From assembly GCA_014529385.2 (NCBI GenBank), contig CM043960.1, positions 125,463,043-125,527,042 on the forward strand: 64,000 nucleotides of DNA, given 5' to 3'. The DNA comes from Adiantum capillus-veneris. Taxonomy: Eukaryota; Streptophyta; Polypodiopsida; Polypodiales; Pteridaceae. Shown here piece after piece: positions 1 through 10,563 of the stretch; the first letter of the stretch is position 1, and the number at the start of each line of letters is the position of its first letter. The position numbers and the translations under genes are program-made. The notes beneath the pieces were generated by a model that saw only the letters and a program-made list of their open reading frames with translations, had not been told where the DNA came from and made no database searches.

Positions 1-1
1 T

Positions 2-1150
2 AACCACCTGAATAGCACGAGAAAAGAAAACAATGTGATCTTACCTCCTATTGAAGAATTTGAGGCAAGGTCACAGATGAACTTTGAGATACATTCACAA
101 GGGGAAGACCAAGGATCTATTAGTTCGGGGTACAGCCAACCAGACTCGTTGAGAACCTTACCCTCTTACCTGGGAGAGTACGAATCTAAGTCGGAAGTGA
201 GAGCAATCCCATCTCAAAGACTTTCTTCTAACAAGGTGATGGATTCGCAAGGATTGATTGAGTTGTTATCCACCCCGGTGGCATGCACAATCACGTTAGC
301 AGAACTCCTAAGGTTAATGCCAAAACATGTGGACCATAGTAGAGGAAAATGCCTAGAAAAATTTGGAGTGAAAAACCCCACCTTGAAGCTACAAGAAGGG
401 ATCAGAGAGTTGGACAGGCCTCAACTAAACACTAGACCAGTACCATTGAATAAGGTTGGAGAATATTGCGAAGGAGAAGATGGAAACACTACGCTACCAG
501 TAGAATTCCAAGGAGTAGTTTCCAAAGCTATTCTTGACAGTGGAGCGGGGGTTGCTATTGCCATTAAAGAAATCTGGAAAAAATGGGGAAAACCGCCTTT
601 CAGGGCTACCCGAATGAAACTGCAATTGGCATACGGGTTCATGGAGAAGCCTCTAGGACTCTTAGAAAAAGTGATTGTCACTTCGTGCGGAATCGAGTAT
701 GAGCATACATTTGCAATAGTCGATTTCGACAAGAAGAACAATTATGAGATCATCTTGGGACGACCATTCATGCGACAATTGAAGATGGTCCAATATTGGG
801 GTTATGACCACATATACCTCAGACATGGCGAGACAACAACTAAAATACACCTGAAAGACCATAGTTACAAAGATGTGAACCAAACACCTGTGGAAGAGTT
901 TGATTCGGCTACAGTATCAGGATCAGAACTACCAGCATGGTTAGGGCAACCAAAAGAGCTATGGATGTGCAGAGCTTCTCACTGTGGAAGCTTAAGAAGA
1001 GAGGAATGCGTCTTAGAAAGAACAATTGGAGACAAAGAGTATATTCCGGAACCTTTCCCTGAAGATGCCTTGGAACCTCTAGAATGGGAACACATACTAG
1101 CAACATTGGATGTCTATACCATTACCGACAGTCCAACAACAAAATTTTGA
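2..1150 (+). pseudogene. E1 pol N-terminal part with retropepsin (aspartic protease) domain
   Basis: The frame is open from base 2, so the protein begins left of the window; no start is claimed. After about 150 low-complexity, charged residues comes a retropepsin fold. The catalytic motif ILDSGAG has its Asp at 536-538, and the second-lobe motif IILGRPF lies near 755. The family cleaves the Gag-Pol polyprotein as a homodimer. The frame ends at a TGA (1148-1150), but the same frame stays open beyond it into the RT part, so this stop is probably a later mutation and not the natural end. The catalytic residues look intact. Confidence 0.8.
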
Positions 1151-1420
1151 AATAAGGATGGCTATGATGTGTTACCCTATTACATGGTAAGCGTTATACT
1201 AGAAAAAGAGACGGTAGAACCACCAGAACAAGAAGAGTTTTACAACTCCTCTGAACATTTGGAAGTAAATGAGGATGCAGATAATGAGTATTCAGACACC
1301 TCAAGTGAGCGTGGAAATGAAACCGAGAATATCAAGTTTTATGATTTTGCTAATCAACACCCTAGACGCCAAGAACGCTATAGGAGGAAATGAGCAGGAA
1401 ACAAAGCGAGAGAGAACCTG
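1151..1420 (+). pseudogene. E1 pol linker between protease and RT
   Basis: The same frame as the protease continues here through an acidic stretch rich in Glu, Asp and Ser and then a basic one (QERYRRK). A second in-frame TGA lies at 1391-1393. No domain is recognised. The position matches the variable protease-RT linker of Tat elements. In Ogre-type Tat elements an intron lies in this interval; I see no convincing splice pair, and the frame is continuous except for the stops. Confidence 0.5.
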
Positions 1421-3298
1421 ATGCCCAGGATAAAAGGTAAAACTCACTATTTGATGCTGGTAAAAGCAGAGGATTGTGTAAAGGATCAAATATCCAGGAA
1501 ATTCTCAAAAAATCGAAAAGAAAGAACGCGAGAGGAAATAAAACAGGTACGGAAAGCCAACACCGAAACAAAATCACAAAAATCTCAAAATTCAAAAAAA
1601 GAAACAACAAAAGACCAGGAGTGGACCAAACTGGAGCGTAAACAGAAATACCAAGAACTGAAACGGTCTTTGAGAGAGATATGGACCACTAAAGAAGATA
1701 GTGATGGTAAAGGGGAGTCAGAAAAGGGGAACATGAATGTACCATCACACTATCGAAAATTTACTATCCAGGACAGAAAAATCATCATGACACCACCAGT
1801 AAGGGAAAGAACCAACCAAGAATCTTACGATGGGCCTGAAAATGCAAAAAAGATAGACCTCGCAGAACCAGGTGAAAAGCCTCAGCCGGTCTATATAGCT
1901 AACGATTTAGAGCCTGAGGAGGAAGAACAGCAAACACAACTTCTCAAGAAGTATAAAGATGTGTTCGCTTGGTCCTATAAAGACCTCAAAGGAGTTGATC
2001 CATTGATATGCCAACATACAATTCCTTTGAAACCGGATGCAAAACCTAGCAAACAACGTCCTTATACATATAATGACACATTTGCTAAACGAATCAAAGA
2101 AGAGATTGATAAGCTAATGGAAGCTGAATTCATCTATGAAATTGAACATACAGATTGGGTGTCGCCCATTGTGGTAGTTCCCAAAAAGAATGGAAAACTG
2201 CGAGTGTGTGTAAACCTCAAAAAGGTGAATGCAGCAACCATAAGGGATAATTATCCCTTGCCAATCACAGAACATGTACTGGAGCGAGTGGCCGAGAAAC
2301 GGGCTTATTCCTTTCTGGATGGGTTTTCAGGATACAACCAACTGGCAATAGCAAGGGAGGATCAACACAAAACAGCATTTTCCACAGAATGGGGGATTTA
2401 TGCGTATCGAGTTATGCCATTTGGCTTAACTAATGCACCAGCCACTTTCCAAAGGTTAATGACTCATACATTCAAGGAATACCTAAGAATATTCTTAGAA
2501 ATTTACATGGATGACCTGTGCGTACACTCTCTCCTACGAAAGGAACATATTAACCATTTGCAAAAGGTCTTTGAAAAGTGCAGGACATATCGAATCTGTC
2601 TTAACCTGGAAAAGTGTGTGTTTATGGTTAAGCAAGGATGAATCTTAGGACACATTGTCTCAAAAGATGCCATAACCACTGACCTAGACAAAGTCAAAGT
2701 CATTATAGACCTACCGAGGCCTACTAATGCAAAACAAGTGCAATCCTTCATGGGACACTGTGGATATTATAGAAGATTCATATACATGTATGCGGTTATC
2801 GCACAACCTCTGTATTGTTTGCTAGTCAATTTTGAGTGGACCGAGGAGTGTGAAACTTCATTCCAAAAGCTGAAAGAAAACCTTATATCAGCACCTATAC
2901 TAAAGGCACCAGATTGGAATAAGATATTCCATGTGCACATTGATGCTTCAGCATATGCAATTGGAAGTATTCTAGATCAACCTCGAGATGGAACAATGGA
3001 TTTTTCGGTTTGCTATGCGAGTCGACAGTTAAACAGTGCAGAAAAGAACTACACGATAACCGAGCGGGAAGGGTTAGGAATGATTTATGCTGTAAAGAAA
3101 TTTCGGCATTATTTGCTTGAAAACAAATTTGTGTTCTTCACAGATCATCAAGCTCTTTTGTACCTATTAAATAAACCTTGCAATACAGAGAGAATCGTAC
3201 GCTGGTTTATTATATTGCTAGAATTTGACTTCACAGTGGTGGTCAAAAAGGGTAAAACCCATCTACGAGCGGATCATCTTTCAAGGATACAAAACGGG
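1421..3298 (+). pseudogene. E1 reverse transcriptase and RNase H
   Basis: A basic N-terminal stretch (1421-1800) leads into the Ty3/gypsy RT. Palm motifs are visible: SPIVVVPKKNGKLR (near 2160), FLDGFSGYNQ (near 2313), MPFGLTNAPATFQ (near 2414) and the catalytic YMDD at 2504-2515. A third in-frame TGA (2639-2641) falls just before ILGHIVSK, where family members usually have Arg, so CGA to TGA is likely. RNase H follows with its acidic residues in IDAS, TEREGL, TDHQAL and RADHLSR. The frame runs to 3298, where the chromovirus insertion cuts it after Asn-Gly; the next codon of the original gene is at 12173. Apart from the stops the enzyme looks complete. Confidence 0.85.
3294..3298. other. 5-bp target-site duplication (left) of gypsy-A copy 1
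   Basis: ACGGG here is repeated exactly at 12168-12172, directly after the right LTR. Five bases is the usual duplication made by Ty3/gypsy integrases. Joining the flanks at this duplication restores the E1 reading frame. Confidence 0.95.
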
Positions 3299-4895
3299 TG
3301 TAACATTTAATGGTCTAAAAACTTATGTGTAGCGGAAATTAGCATGAACATAGCGGGCATTTCATTAGCATAGATTCCTAATGAGAATTACAAGAGTACT
3401 TGGGTGGAGAGAGCAACAAAAAGCATAACACCTAGTTAGATAGCATGAACAATACTTTCAAAAGAGAGAGAAATTAAGCTATTGACAACAGTTGAGGACC
3501 GGATTTGCATGGAGCTGGTCCCCCCTCCAAAAGGCTTTGTATTATGGTTTCCCCATCAAGAGAGACATTGTACAATACAATTCTTTGTGTTCCTTCAAGA
3601 CTAGCTAGTGCAATGAAGATGAAAGCTTCATGCACTAAGCAAAACACTTACTAAACACAACTTTAATTATCCCTGTTCTCAGACCCAAGACCTCACACAC
3701 CTTCGAAGATGGTGAGAGCTAGCAGGGTATGAGAGTAGATTGAGAAGAAGAAGGAGTATCTTACGAGAAAGATGTACATCTCCTCACATAATAACTCATA
3801 TTAGCATAGCTTAGCTTAGTAATTAGCATGGTAGAGGAGATGAGCATGCATTGAATCTTGGCTCTTGGTTGGATTTGCATCCACATGCCAAGAGTATGTC
3901 GATGTAGGCTTCTATCTCACAAGCTTGGAGTAGGTGATGAGCTCTCCATTAAAGCTTGGGAAGAGATAGTCTTCTCTTTCTTCACACATGAGATTGTGTG
4001 AGTGTGTGTGTGATAATGTCTTGCAAAAATCAGCCCCCTCTCTCTCTTGGGCGAGCCTCCTTGCTATTTGCTCTTGCAGGCTCCCTATTGGACAATGCCA
4101 AGCTCAGCCAATGGCTATTAAGCAGCATAAGTGATAGCCTTCTGACATGTGTCCCCCTTTCCCCTTTTGTGAGAGCTTAATCAATTAAACTTAATTTATT
4201 TAAGTGAATTAAATCCCCATTGGACCTTTCCCTATTCTGACCAATAGGAATTAAGTAGCCCATTGGGCAGCTCAATTCCTGTTGGACCCCTTCTCAGACT
4301 GTCCAATAATCATCCAGGAGACTTAATTTTCATTGGTTCTTTTTATTAAGTGTTTTAAAATTAATTAGGCTAAATTTACTCTAGCCTAATTCTCATTGGT
4401 CCACTTCAAGGGTCATCCAATAGGAATTGGGCACACCTTGTGGGCATCTGGGCTAGGGAGCTGACATGTGTCCCTAATTCCCTTTGTGTCAAGGGAGCTT
4501 GTGTGTGTGTGTGTGGCCTTCTCTCTCATCCCCTACCTTTAGGGCTTGCCCCCTCATGTGTAGGTATGTGTGTTGACTTTGGAGAGCACACAAACCACCC
4601 AATTCATCCTAAGCTTTAACCCTTTGGACACAACCTTTGAATTTTAGAACCTTAGCATTTTGGAAGTCTTAATGGGCTGAACCTCAGGGTATTTTTAGCC
4701 CATTGTTGCACATGGCTCTTTTGCATATGGCCCCCGCTTTGGATCCCTATTTTCCCTCCTTTGGATCCCTACTCTGGCCGGTCTGCTAGCTTAACCAATA
4801 TTCTAGCTTTTTCTCCCCTGGCACTTCCCTATATTAAATGATCAGTTTAACATGATAAAATCATTTAGGAGATTTAGATATTGATTATTATGACA
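3299..4895 (-). repeat. Gypsy-A copy 1 LTR, left (3' LTR of the element)
   Basis: It begins TGTAACATTT and ends ATTATGACA, matching 10564-12167 along its whole length. It contains a short GT-rich tract near 4500. A 60-codon open frame at 3998-4180, repeated identically at 11264-11446, is LTR sequence and not a gene. Confidence 0.95.
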
Positions 4896-4933
4896 TTACC
4901 TTTCTCTTGAAATCATAGTCGTCCTCGACTATG
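4896..4933 (-). promoter_or_regulatory. Gypsy-A copy 1 polypurine tract and adjacent hairpin
   Basis: Read on the minus strand, a purine run CAAGAGAAAGGTAA (4896-4909) lies directly against the 3' LTR, where it would prime plus-strand DNA synthesis. Beside it, 4914-4933 forms a perfect 8-bp stem (arm CATAGTCG) with a 4-base loop. Both are conserved in copy 3 (38383-38420). Confidence 0.8.
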
Positions 4934-5237
4934 GTGTAGAGAAGATAAAGCATATTCATGAGTCCCGCGGGTAGAGGATCCCTATGTTACCCTACGACAT
5001 CATTCCACAATGGATGACTAGTCCATTTGGCGCTTGAGAGCCTGAGGCTGCCGCAAGCCTGTCTGCACATTAGTCCTATCAGTCTTCCATAGTAGAGTGA
5101 CAAGCTCTACTTGGTGTTTGGGAGACTTCGTCTCCGCAAAATTGATCTAAGCATGCATACTACTTCATTTATGTGCACAATAAAGAAAAAGAGAGTCTTA
5201 TAAGACAAAAAAAACTTTGTTCATTTTGTACATTTTC
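4934..5237 (-). other. Gypsy-A copy 1 3' untranslated region
   Basis: This lies between the pol stop codon and the polypurine tract. I see no other gene or structure in it. A similar stretch is found in copy 3. Confidence 0.6.
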
Positions 5238-7083
5238 TTACTCTTGGGAAGCATTGTAAGCATTGACAAGGTTTATGTTATCCTTTAATTGTATGCCTTG
5301 TATCCATCTAGCATCTTCAAAAGGATAATTCTTAAACTTAATAAGATATCGTCGGATAGTCTTACCGCCTCTTAATACCTTGTCTTCATGTCAGAGAATG
5401 GACTCAGGCTGCAGCACCTCCTCTTGGTCCTCGATCTCCGGTGGGTCTTCAATAGTTGGTTCTTGAGGTGGCTCTCCTTTATAAGGCTTTAATAGGCTCA
5501 CATGGAAAGCATTGTGTATGAGCCAATGATTGGGCAACTTGAGTTGATAGGCCATCTCATTGATTGGCCTAAGAATCTGGACCATAGTACTTTTTTGCTA
5601 GTTTAGCATAGTACTTTTGGTGGCCTCTAGGATTCTTGCCCGTCGTGTGCCTTAATCGAGCCTTGGGAAACTTTAATAAGACCCAATCATTTTCTTTAAA
5701 GGCTTGGGCTCTTCTGTGCTTGTCAGCAGCAGCCTTTTGCCTTTGCTGTGAGATAGAGATAGCATCCTTAATCTTTTGAAAAGATTCTTGTAGGTCTCGG
5801 CTATACTCATGTGCAGCGAAGATCCTCCCATGTACCTTAAGTAGCAAGGGACTTTTTGATCTTCTCTCAATTACCTCGAAAGGTGCTTTTCCCGTGGAAG
5901 TATGTACAGTGTTATTGTAAGCATACTCCACTAAGGGTAAGTACTTCTCCCATTGGGATCTTTGATCTACTTCCGTTACATAGGCTTTTAGTAGATCGAG
6001 AATGGTTAGGTTAGCTATTTCACTTTGGCCATCCGTTTGTGGATGATAGGCCAAAGAGAAGTTTAGCCTTGTCCCTAAATTCTCAAAGAGACCCTTCCAA
6101 AAATTACTGGTCATTCTAGGATCTCTATCCGACACTATCGACATTGGCAAGCGATGGTACTTGAAAATTTGTGAAATGAAGAGGGTTTCCATTTGATGGG
6201 CTTTGATAGTCTTTTTGAAAGGTATAAAATGAGCTTGTTTACTGAACCTGTCTACTATCGTCCATATTCCCGTATTCCCATGGATAGACTTAGGCAATCC
6301 AAAGATAAAATCCATGGATATGCTCTCCCATGGTGAATTAGGGATTGGCAAGGGTTGAAGCAATCCAAATTTCTTCCCTCTATCAAATTTTGTCTTTTGC
6401 CATACCACACATTTAGAAACATACTCTTGTATGTTCACTTTCATGGTAGGCCAATAGAAATATTTTTCAATTCCCTTTAAGGTAGACTGAATCCCTCTAT
6501 GCCCCGCATAAGGTGGAGCATGAGATTCATACATTACTTTCTCACGTAGTGAGTTATTAACGCATAGTCTATTGCCATAGAGAAGATAACCATCTTGTAA
6601 AGTAAATGGTTCTTCTTTCTTCCCTAATGCAAGGGTTGAAATCACATCTCTAAAATCGGGATCAATAGCGTACTCATCTATCATTGAAGATAGATCATTG
6701 TGAGTTGCTATGGAAACCGCATTCACTCTCGGTCGTCTTGAGAGTGCATCAGCTACTTGATTATGCTTGCCAGCAATGTGAGCAATATGAAAATGAAACT
6801 GTGAAAGGAAATTTTCCCACCTCAAGTGTTTGTCGGAGAGCTCGGTCTGCGTCATGAAGTACTTAAGACTTTGGTGATCCGTTCGCAGAATGAAAGGAGT
6901 CCCCAATAAATAGTGCTTCCATGAGTCTAAGGCATGTAGATCTGCAAGGAGTTCCTTTTCATATATGCCTAGAGCTTGCTCAACAAGGTCTAGCCTTCAA
7001 CTCTCATAGCCTATGGCGTGCCCTTCTTGGAGCAAAACAGCTCCAAGGCAATCACCACAAGCATCACATTGGACCTCAAATGG
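5238..7083 (-). pseudogene. Gypsy-A copy 1 RNase H, integrase and chromodomain
   Basis: Reading leftward: RNase H (CDACG for the first Asp region, then TDHQSLKY, AGKHNQVADALSRR); the integrase zinc region; and the integrase core with SMDFIFGLPK, VSDRDPRMTS and the third acid in HPQTDGQSE. The C-terminal domain ends in a chromodomain-like stretch (YLIKFKNYPFEDARW, near 5290-5330) that places the element among the chromoviruses, whose chromodomains direct integration to heterochromatin. Damage: a TGA in YES*RL near 7000, a frameshift near 5575, and a TGA at 5391-5393 where copy 3 has Cys. The frame ends with a TAA at 5238-5240. Confidence 0.85.
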
Positions 7084-8151
7084 TTATGAGAGATCCGGTA
7101 GTGAAAGCACAGGTTGAGAGATAAGGTTTTCGAAAGCATTGTTCTCCTTAGCAGACAATGTATACCTATCTCTTTTCTTTGTTAGGTCATGTAATGGTCC
7201 CGCAATTTGTGAGAACTTTTCTATGAAGCATCTATAGTATGCACACATACCTATAAAGCTTCTTAGTTCATGAAGATTCCTTGGTTTGGGCCATCCTTTT
7301 ATTAACTCTAACTTTGATGGATCCATTTGGATGCCATCTTGAGAGATAATGTGACCTAAATATTGAATCTCTTGCAAAAAAAATTCACTTTTCTTTCGAT
7401 TAACATAGAGTTTATTCTCTCTCAAAACTTGAAATATTACCTGGAGGTGTTGCTTGTGTTCGTCTAATGAATTAGAGTAGATGATAATATCATCAAATAA
7501 GACTCTAGTGAAGGTTCGATGAGGCCGAAACAGCTTCTCCATCAAGCGGTTGAATGTGCCTGGTGCATTGGTCAAGCCAAAAGGCATGACAATGTATTCA
7601 TAAAGACCAAATGTGGTGTGAAATGCGGTCTTTACAATATCTTGATCAACTATCCTTATCTGATGATAGCCACTTTTTAGGTCAATCCTATTGAAGTAGG
7701 TCAATCCTTGTAGTTTATCAAATAGGTCTTCTACCCGTGGAACGGGAAACCTATTCTTGATAGTGATCCTATTTAGTGCTCTATAGTCAACACACATACG
7801 ATATGTGCCGTCTTTCTTTAGCACTAATAGCACAGGTGAGCAAAATGGAGATGAGCTAGGCCTAACCATGCCCTTCTCAACTAACTCATGCACTTGCCGC
7901 ATAATCTCCTCTTGTTGAGCTTGAGAAACTCTATAAGGAGGTTTGTTAGGCGGTGAACTTCCTGGAAGAAGTTCAATTGCATGGTCATCATTACCTCGTT
8001 TAGGAGGTAGCTCACAAGGGATGTCATCAATAAAAACATCTTGAAACCCCTTGAGAAAATTGGATAACTTTAATTCCTTTTGGTTGCTTTTATTTTCTTT
8101 TGCTAAAGCATTAGGTTCATTTTGAGAATCATGTACACGGAAATAGAGCTC
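7084..8151 (-). pseudogene. Gypsy-A copy 1 reverse transcriptase
   Basis: The Ty3/gypsy RT is complete by motif: SPVLLVLKKDGTYRMCVDY, RIDLKSGYHQIRI, VMPFGLTNAPGTFNRLM, the active site FDDIIIYS (FDD in place of the common YVDD or FLDD), and YLGHIISQDGI. It is in the same frame as the protease to its right and the RNase H to its left, separated from them by single stop codons (one at 8152, one at 7084 reading TCA-TAA). It would make element cDNA in the virus-like particle. The frame itself carries no frameshift. Confidence 0.88.
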
Positions 8152-8653
8152 TTATTGACTTGTTGAAAGCTGGTGTATGTACAATGGGGATAGTGTTACC
8201 ATTTCCTTAGCATCTATATACATGTCTTTTTCCTTGAATTTAAAGGAGATTCTCCTTTCAGGAAATTTAACATCGGCAGCCAGGCGGTCAAACCATGGTG
8301 CCCCTAGGATTACATCCTCATGCTTGAGAGGAGAGATAAAGAAGTCCTCTTTGTCCACATAGCCTTGGACATGAAGCCTCAATTTCCCGATTAAGGGAGT
8401 GACTAAATCTTCTTGCCCCTTGAAGGCACTGTCTACGGCGGGCGGGTAGGACATCTCCCATCTCATAGGATTGTATGCCTAGCTTGGTGGCCAACTCTAT
8501 AGATATAAAATTGTGAGTAGAACCAGGGTCAAAGAGAATAAAAGCATCATGTTCTCTTACCTTTCCCCAAGCATGGCATAGAGGAGATCCTTTGTGGTGA
8601 GTTTGGTGAGTCTCCTCCTCTTGGATTTCAACCAAGGAAGCTCTAGGAGGATC
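8152..8653 (-). pseudogene. Gypsy-A copy 1 aspartic protease
   Basis: The first lobe reads ILFDPGSTHNFIS, so the usual DSG is DPG; Pro in place of the catalytic Ser/Thr would be expected to impair activity. After a frameshift near 8460 the second lobe reads VILGAPWFDRL. A stop (TAA) separates it from gag on the right and another (TAA at 8152) from RT on the left. Order and spacing fit gag-pro-pol of chromoviruses. Confidence 0.75.
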
Positions 8654-10146
8654 TTAGTGGTTGTTCTTTTGGGGACAAGCGTGGTACGCATTCCCTTGTT
8701 CGCCGCACTTGAAACACCGGTTATCTTTGCGATAATGCTCAAGCTCTTCCAGAGAGAGTTTATTCTTACCTTTGTAAACTCCCTTCTCTTTAGCTTTGTT
8801 GGAGTTGCCCTTAGGAGACTTTTGGACATTGTCCTTCCCCTTAGGCTCATTGGAACCCTTGTTTTCCGGGGGCTTATTATTTCTTTTAGCCCCTGTTTGG
8901 AAATTGATTCGAGAGCCACCATAGTATGGTGTATTACCGCCGATATGGTACGTGGCCTTTGGGAGTTGACATACTCCGCCATTTCTTCCATTAAGCCCGC
9001 ACAAAATAGTTGCTTTTGCTCTCCAAAATCCAACTTTTTGAAGACAGTGGCTTTGAGTTGTAGGTCCCAAAACTTGTCTACATATTTGTGGATGGATTCA
9101 TTGGGAGAGAGCTTTAAGCTTCGCCATTCGGAGAGTACTTTGTCTTCGGCATCGGTGACCAAAAACTTCTTCATAATGGAAGCTCTTAAAGCTTTCCATG
9201 TTCGTGGAGCTTCACCGTTGGCTCGTAGGCTAGACCACCATTGTCTGGCAGACTTTTGAAAGTGCATAGATACATGGCGTAGCTTAGAGGACTCCGGGAA
9301 GCCCTCATCTCCAAACGCCGCATCAAATTGCTAGATAAAGGCCAAGAGTTTGTCTGTAGCACCAAAGGTACCATCATAGGTAAGGAAAGAGATGCTCTTC
9401 CCTCCCTCTTTGAATTTCCTCTTCCATGAGGCATAGGATTTCCTATGGCCTCTTCTTTTTGATGGTTCAAAGGTTGCACCATCACTTTCTTTAGAAGGTG
9501 AAGAATTTGAAGAAGGTGGAGAAGAGGGTGACCTCTTTCTCACCTTTTTCTTGTCTTGATCTTCGTCGTCTTCACCATTGCTTTCATAAGAGGAAGAGGA
9601 TGAAGAAGATGGAGAAGAGGGTGTCCTATTTCTCGCCTTTTTCTTCTCTTGATTTTTATCATCCCTCTTTGAATTATGGCGTGCAGAAGAGTGTGATGGT
9701 CTTCTCCGCTTTGGTGGTGATGGAGAGCGTTTAGCCCGCCGTCTTCGTGGAGCCATCTCTGCCGAGGTGGCGAGAGACTCACTTCTTTCTCATTCCTTTG
9801 GTGGAGGCTCTTGAGTTCTCTTTTGGGAAGGAGATGCATCATCAAGAAGTAAATTCTTGAGCCCTTTGTACGGATTCTCTTCTTCTTCCCAAATCGGAGA
9901 GAGACCTCTTTTGGGAGTCTCACAAGGAGGCTTCCTAGGTATTCTCTCGTCATGGTGATGAGCTTGGAGAATCCTGTGAGCACGAAGCTGCCATTGCACT
10001 TCACTTTGGAGAGATGGATTGCCCATGGCTTGTTGAAGCCTAGAAACAAGATAGTTAACAAGCATTGAAGCATCATTAGTAGCTTGTTCATGAGCAAAAT
10101 CAAAGTTATCAACATTAATTTCACTCTCTTTACTATTTTCATCCAT
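8654..10146 (-). pseudogene. Gypsy-A copy 1 gag
   Basis: The likely start is the ATG at 10146 (MDENSKES), which copy 2 shares (MADNSKES). A Ser/Arg/Lys-rich low-complexity region (9756-9480) is followed by the retrotransposon gag domain (WWSSL, WKALRASIMKKF, DKVLSEWRSL, about 9270-8960). At the end is a zinc knuckle, CFKCGEQGNAYHAC: spacing CX2CX4-X-X4C is kept but the zinc-binding His is Asn. Damage: an in-frame TGA at 9790-9792, a TAG (from CAG, by comparison with copy 2) at 9331, a frameshift near 8890 and a TAA before the protease. Confidence 0.8.
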
Positions 10147-10550
10147 TCTAACAACTTTTAGGTGTAAACTTTTTAGGTGTACTTTGGCACTTCAAGCCCT
10201 AGTTCCTACTCCTCTTTACCCCTTTAGAAAAAGCACTCAAGCTACTGTACCCACGGCTCGAATACCATTAATTGCAAGGAATAGAAGAGAGGGTCTTTCG
10301 ATACCAAAACAGCACTGGCTCCTGTCAAGCCTCTAATAGCTCAATAGTGGTTAAGCCGTAGGCAAGCCCAGTAGGACTCCACTATTAAGACCATAGCTCT
10401 CGACGGTGATGCCCCGTTAACTGCACAAAGGCAGGCGCACTGCAAGGCTAAAAAATCCCTATTCTACTTACTCACAGGCAATTAATAATACCAACCATTT
10501 ATAGCTAGCTTGAGGACCTCCCTTCTTGAGCAAGAAAAGAGAAACCTTCT
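10147..10550 (-). other. Gypsy-A copy 1 5' leader
   Basis: Untranslated leader between primer site and gag start. It is nearly identical to 22424-22826 in copy 2. No ORF or structure stands out. Confidence 0.7.
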
Positions 10551-10562
10551 ACTCTGATACCA
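10551..10562 (-). promoter_or_regulatory. Gypsy-A copy 1 primer binding site (tRNA-iMet)
   Basis: On the minus strand TGGTATCAGAGT lies one base from the 5' LTR. It matches the complement of the 3' end of plant initiator tRNA-Met at 11 of 12 positions; copy 2 has the perfect 12. Confidence 0.9.
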
Positions 10563-10563
10563 A

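Noticed and set aside
8594-9259. 221-codon + strand ORF opposite gypsy-A gag
   Set aside because: The minus strand carries the gag domain and zinc knuckle; the + frame is a shadow with no family features.
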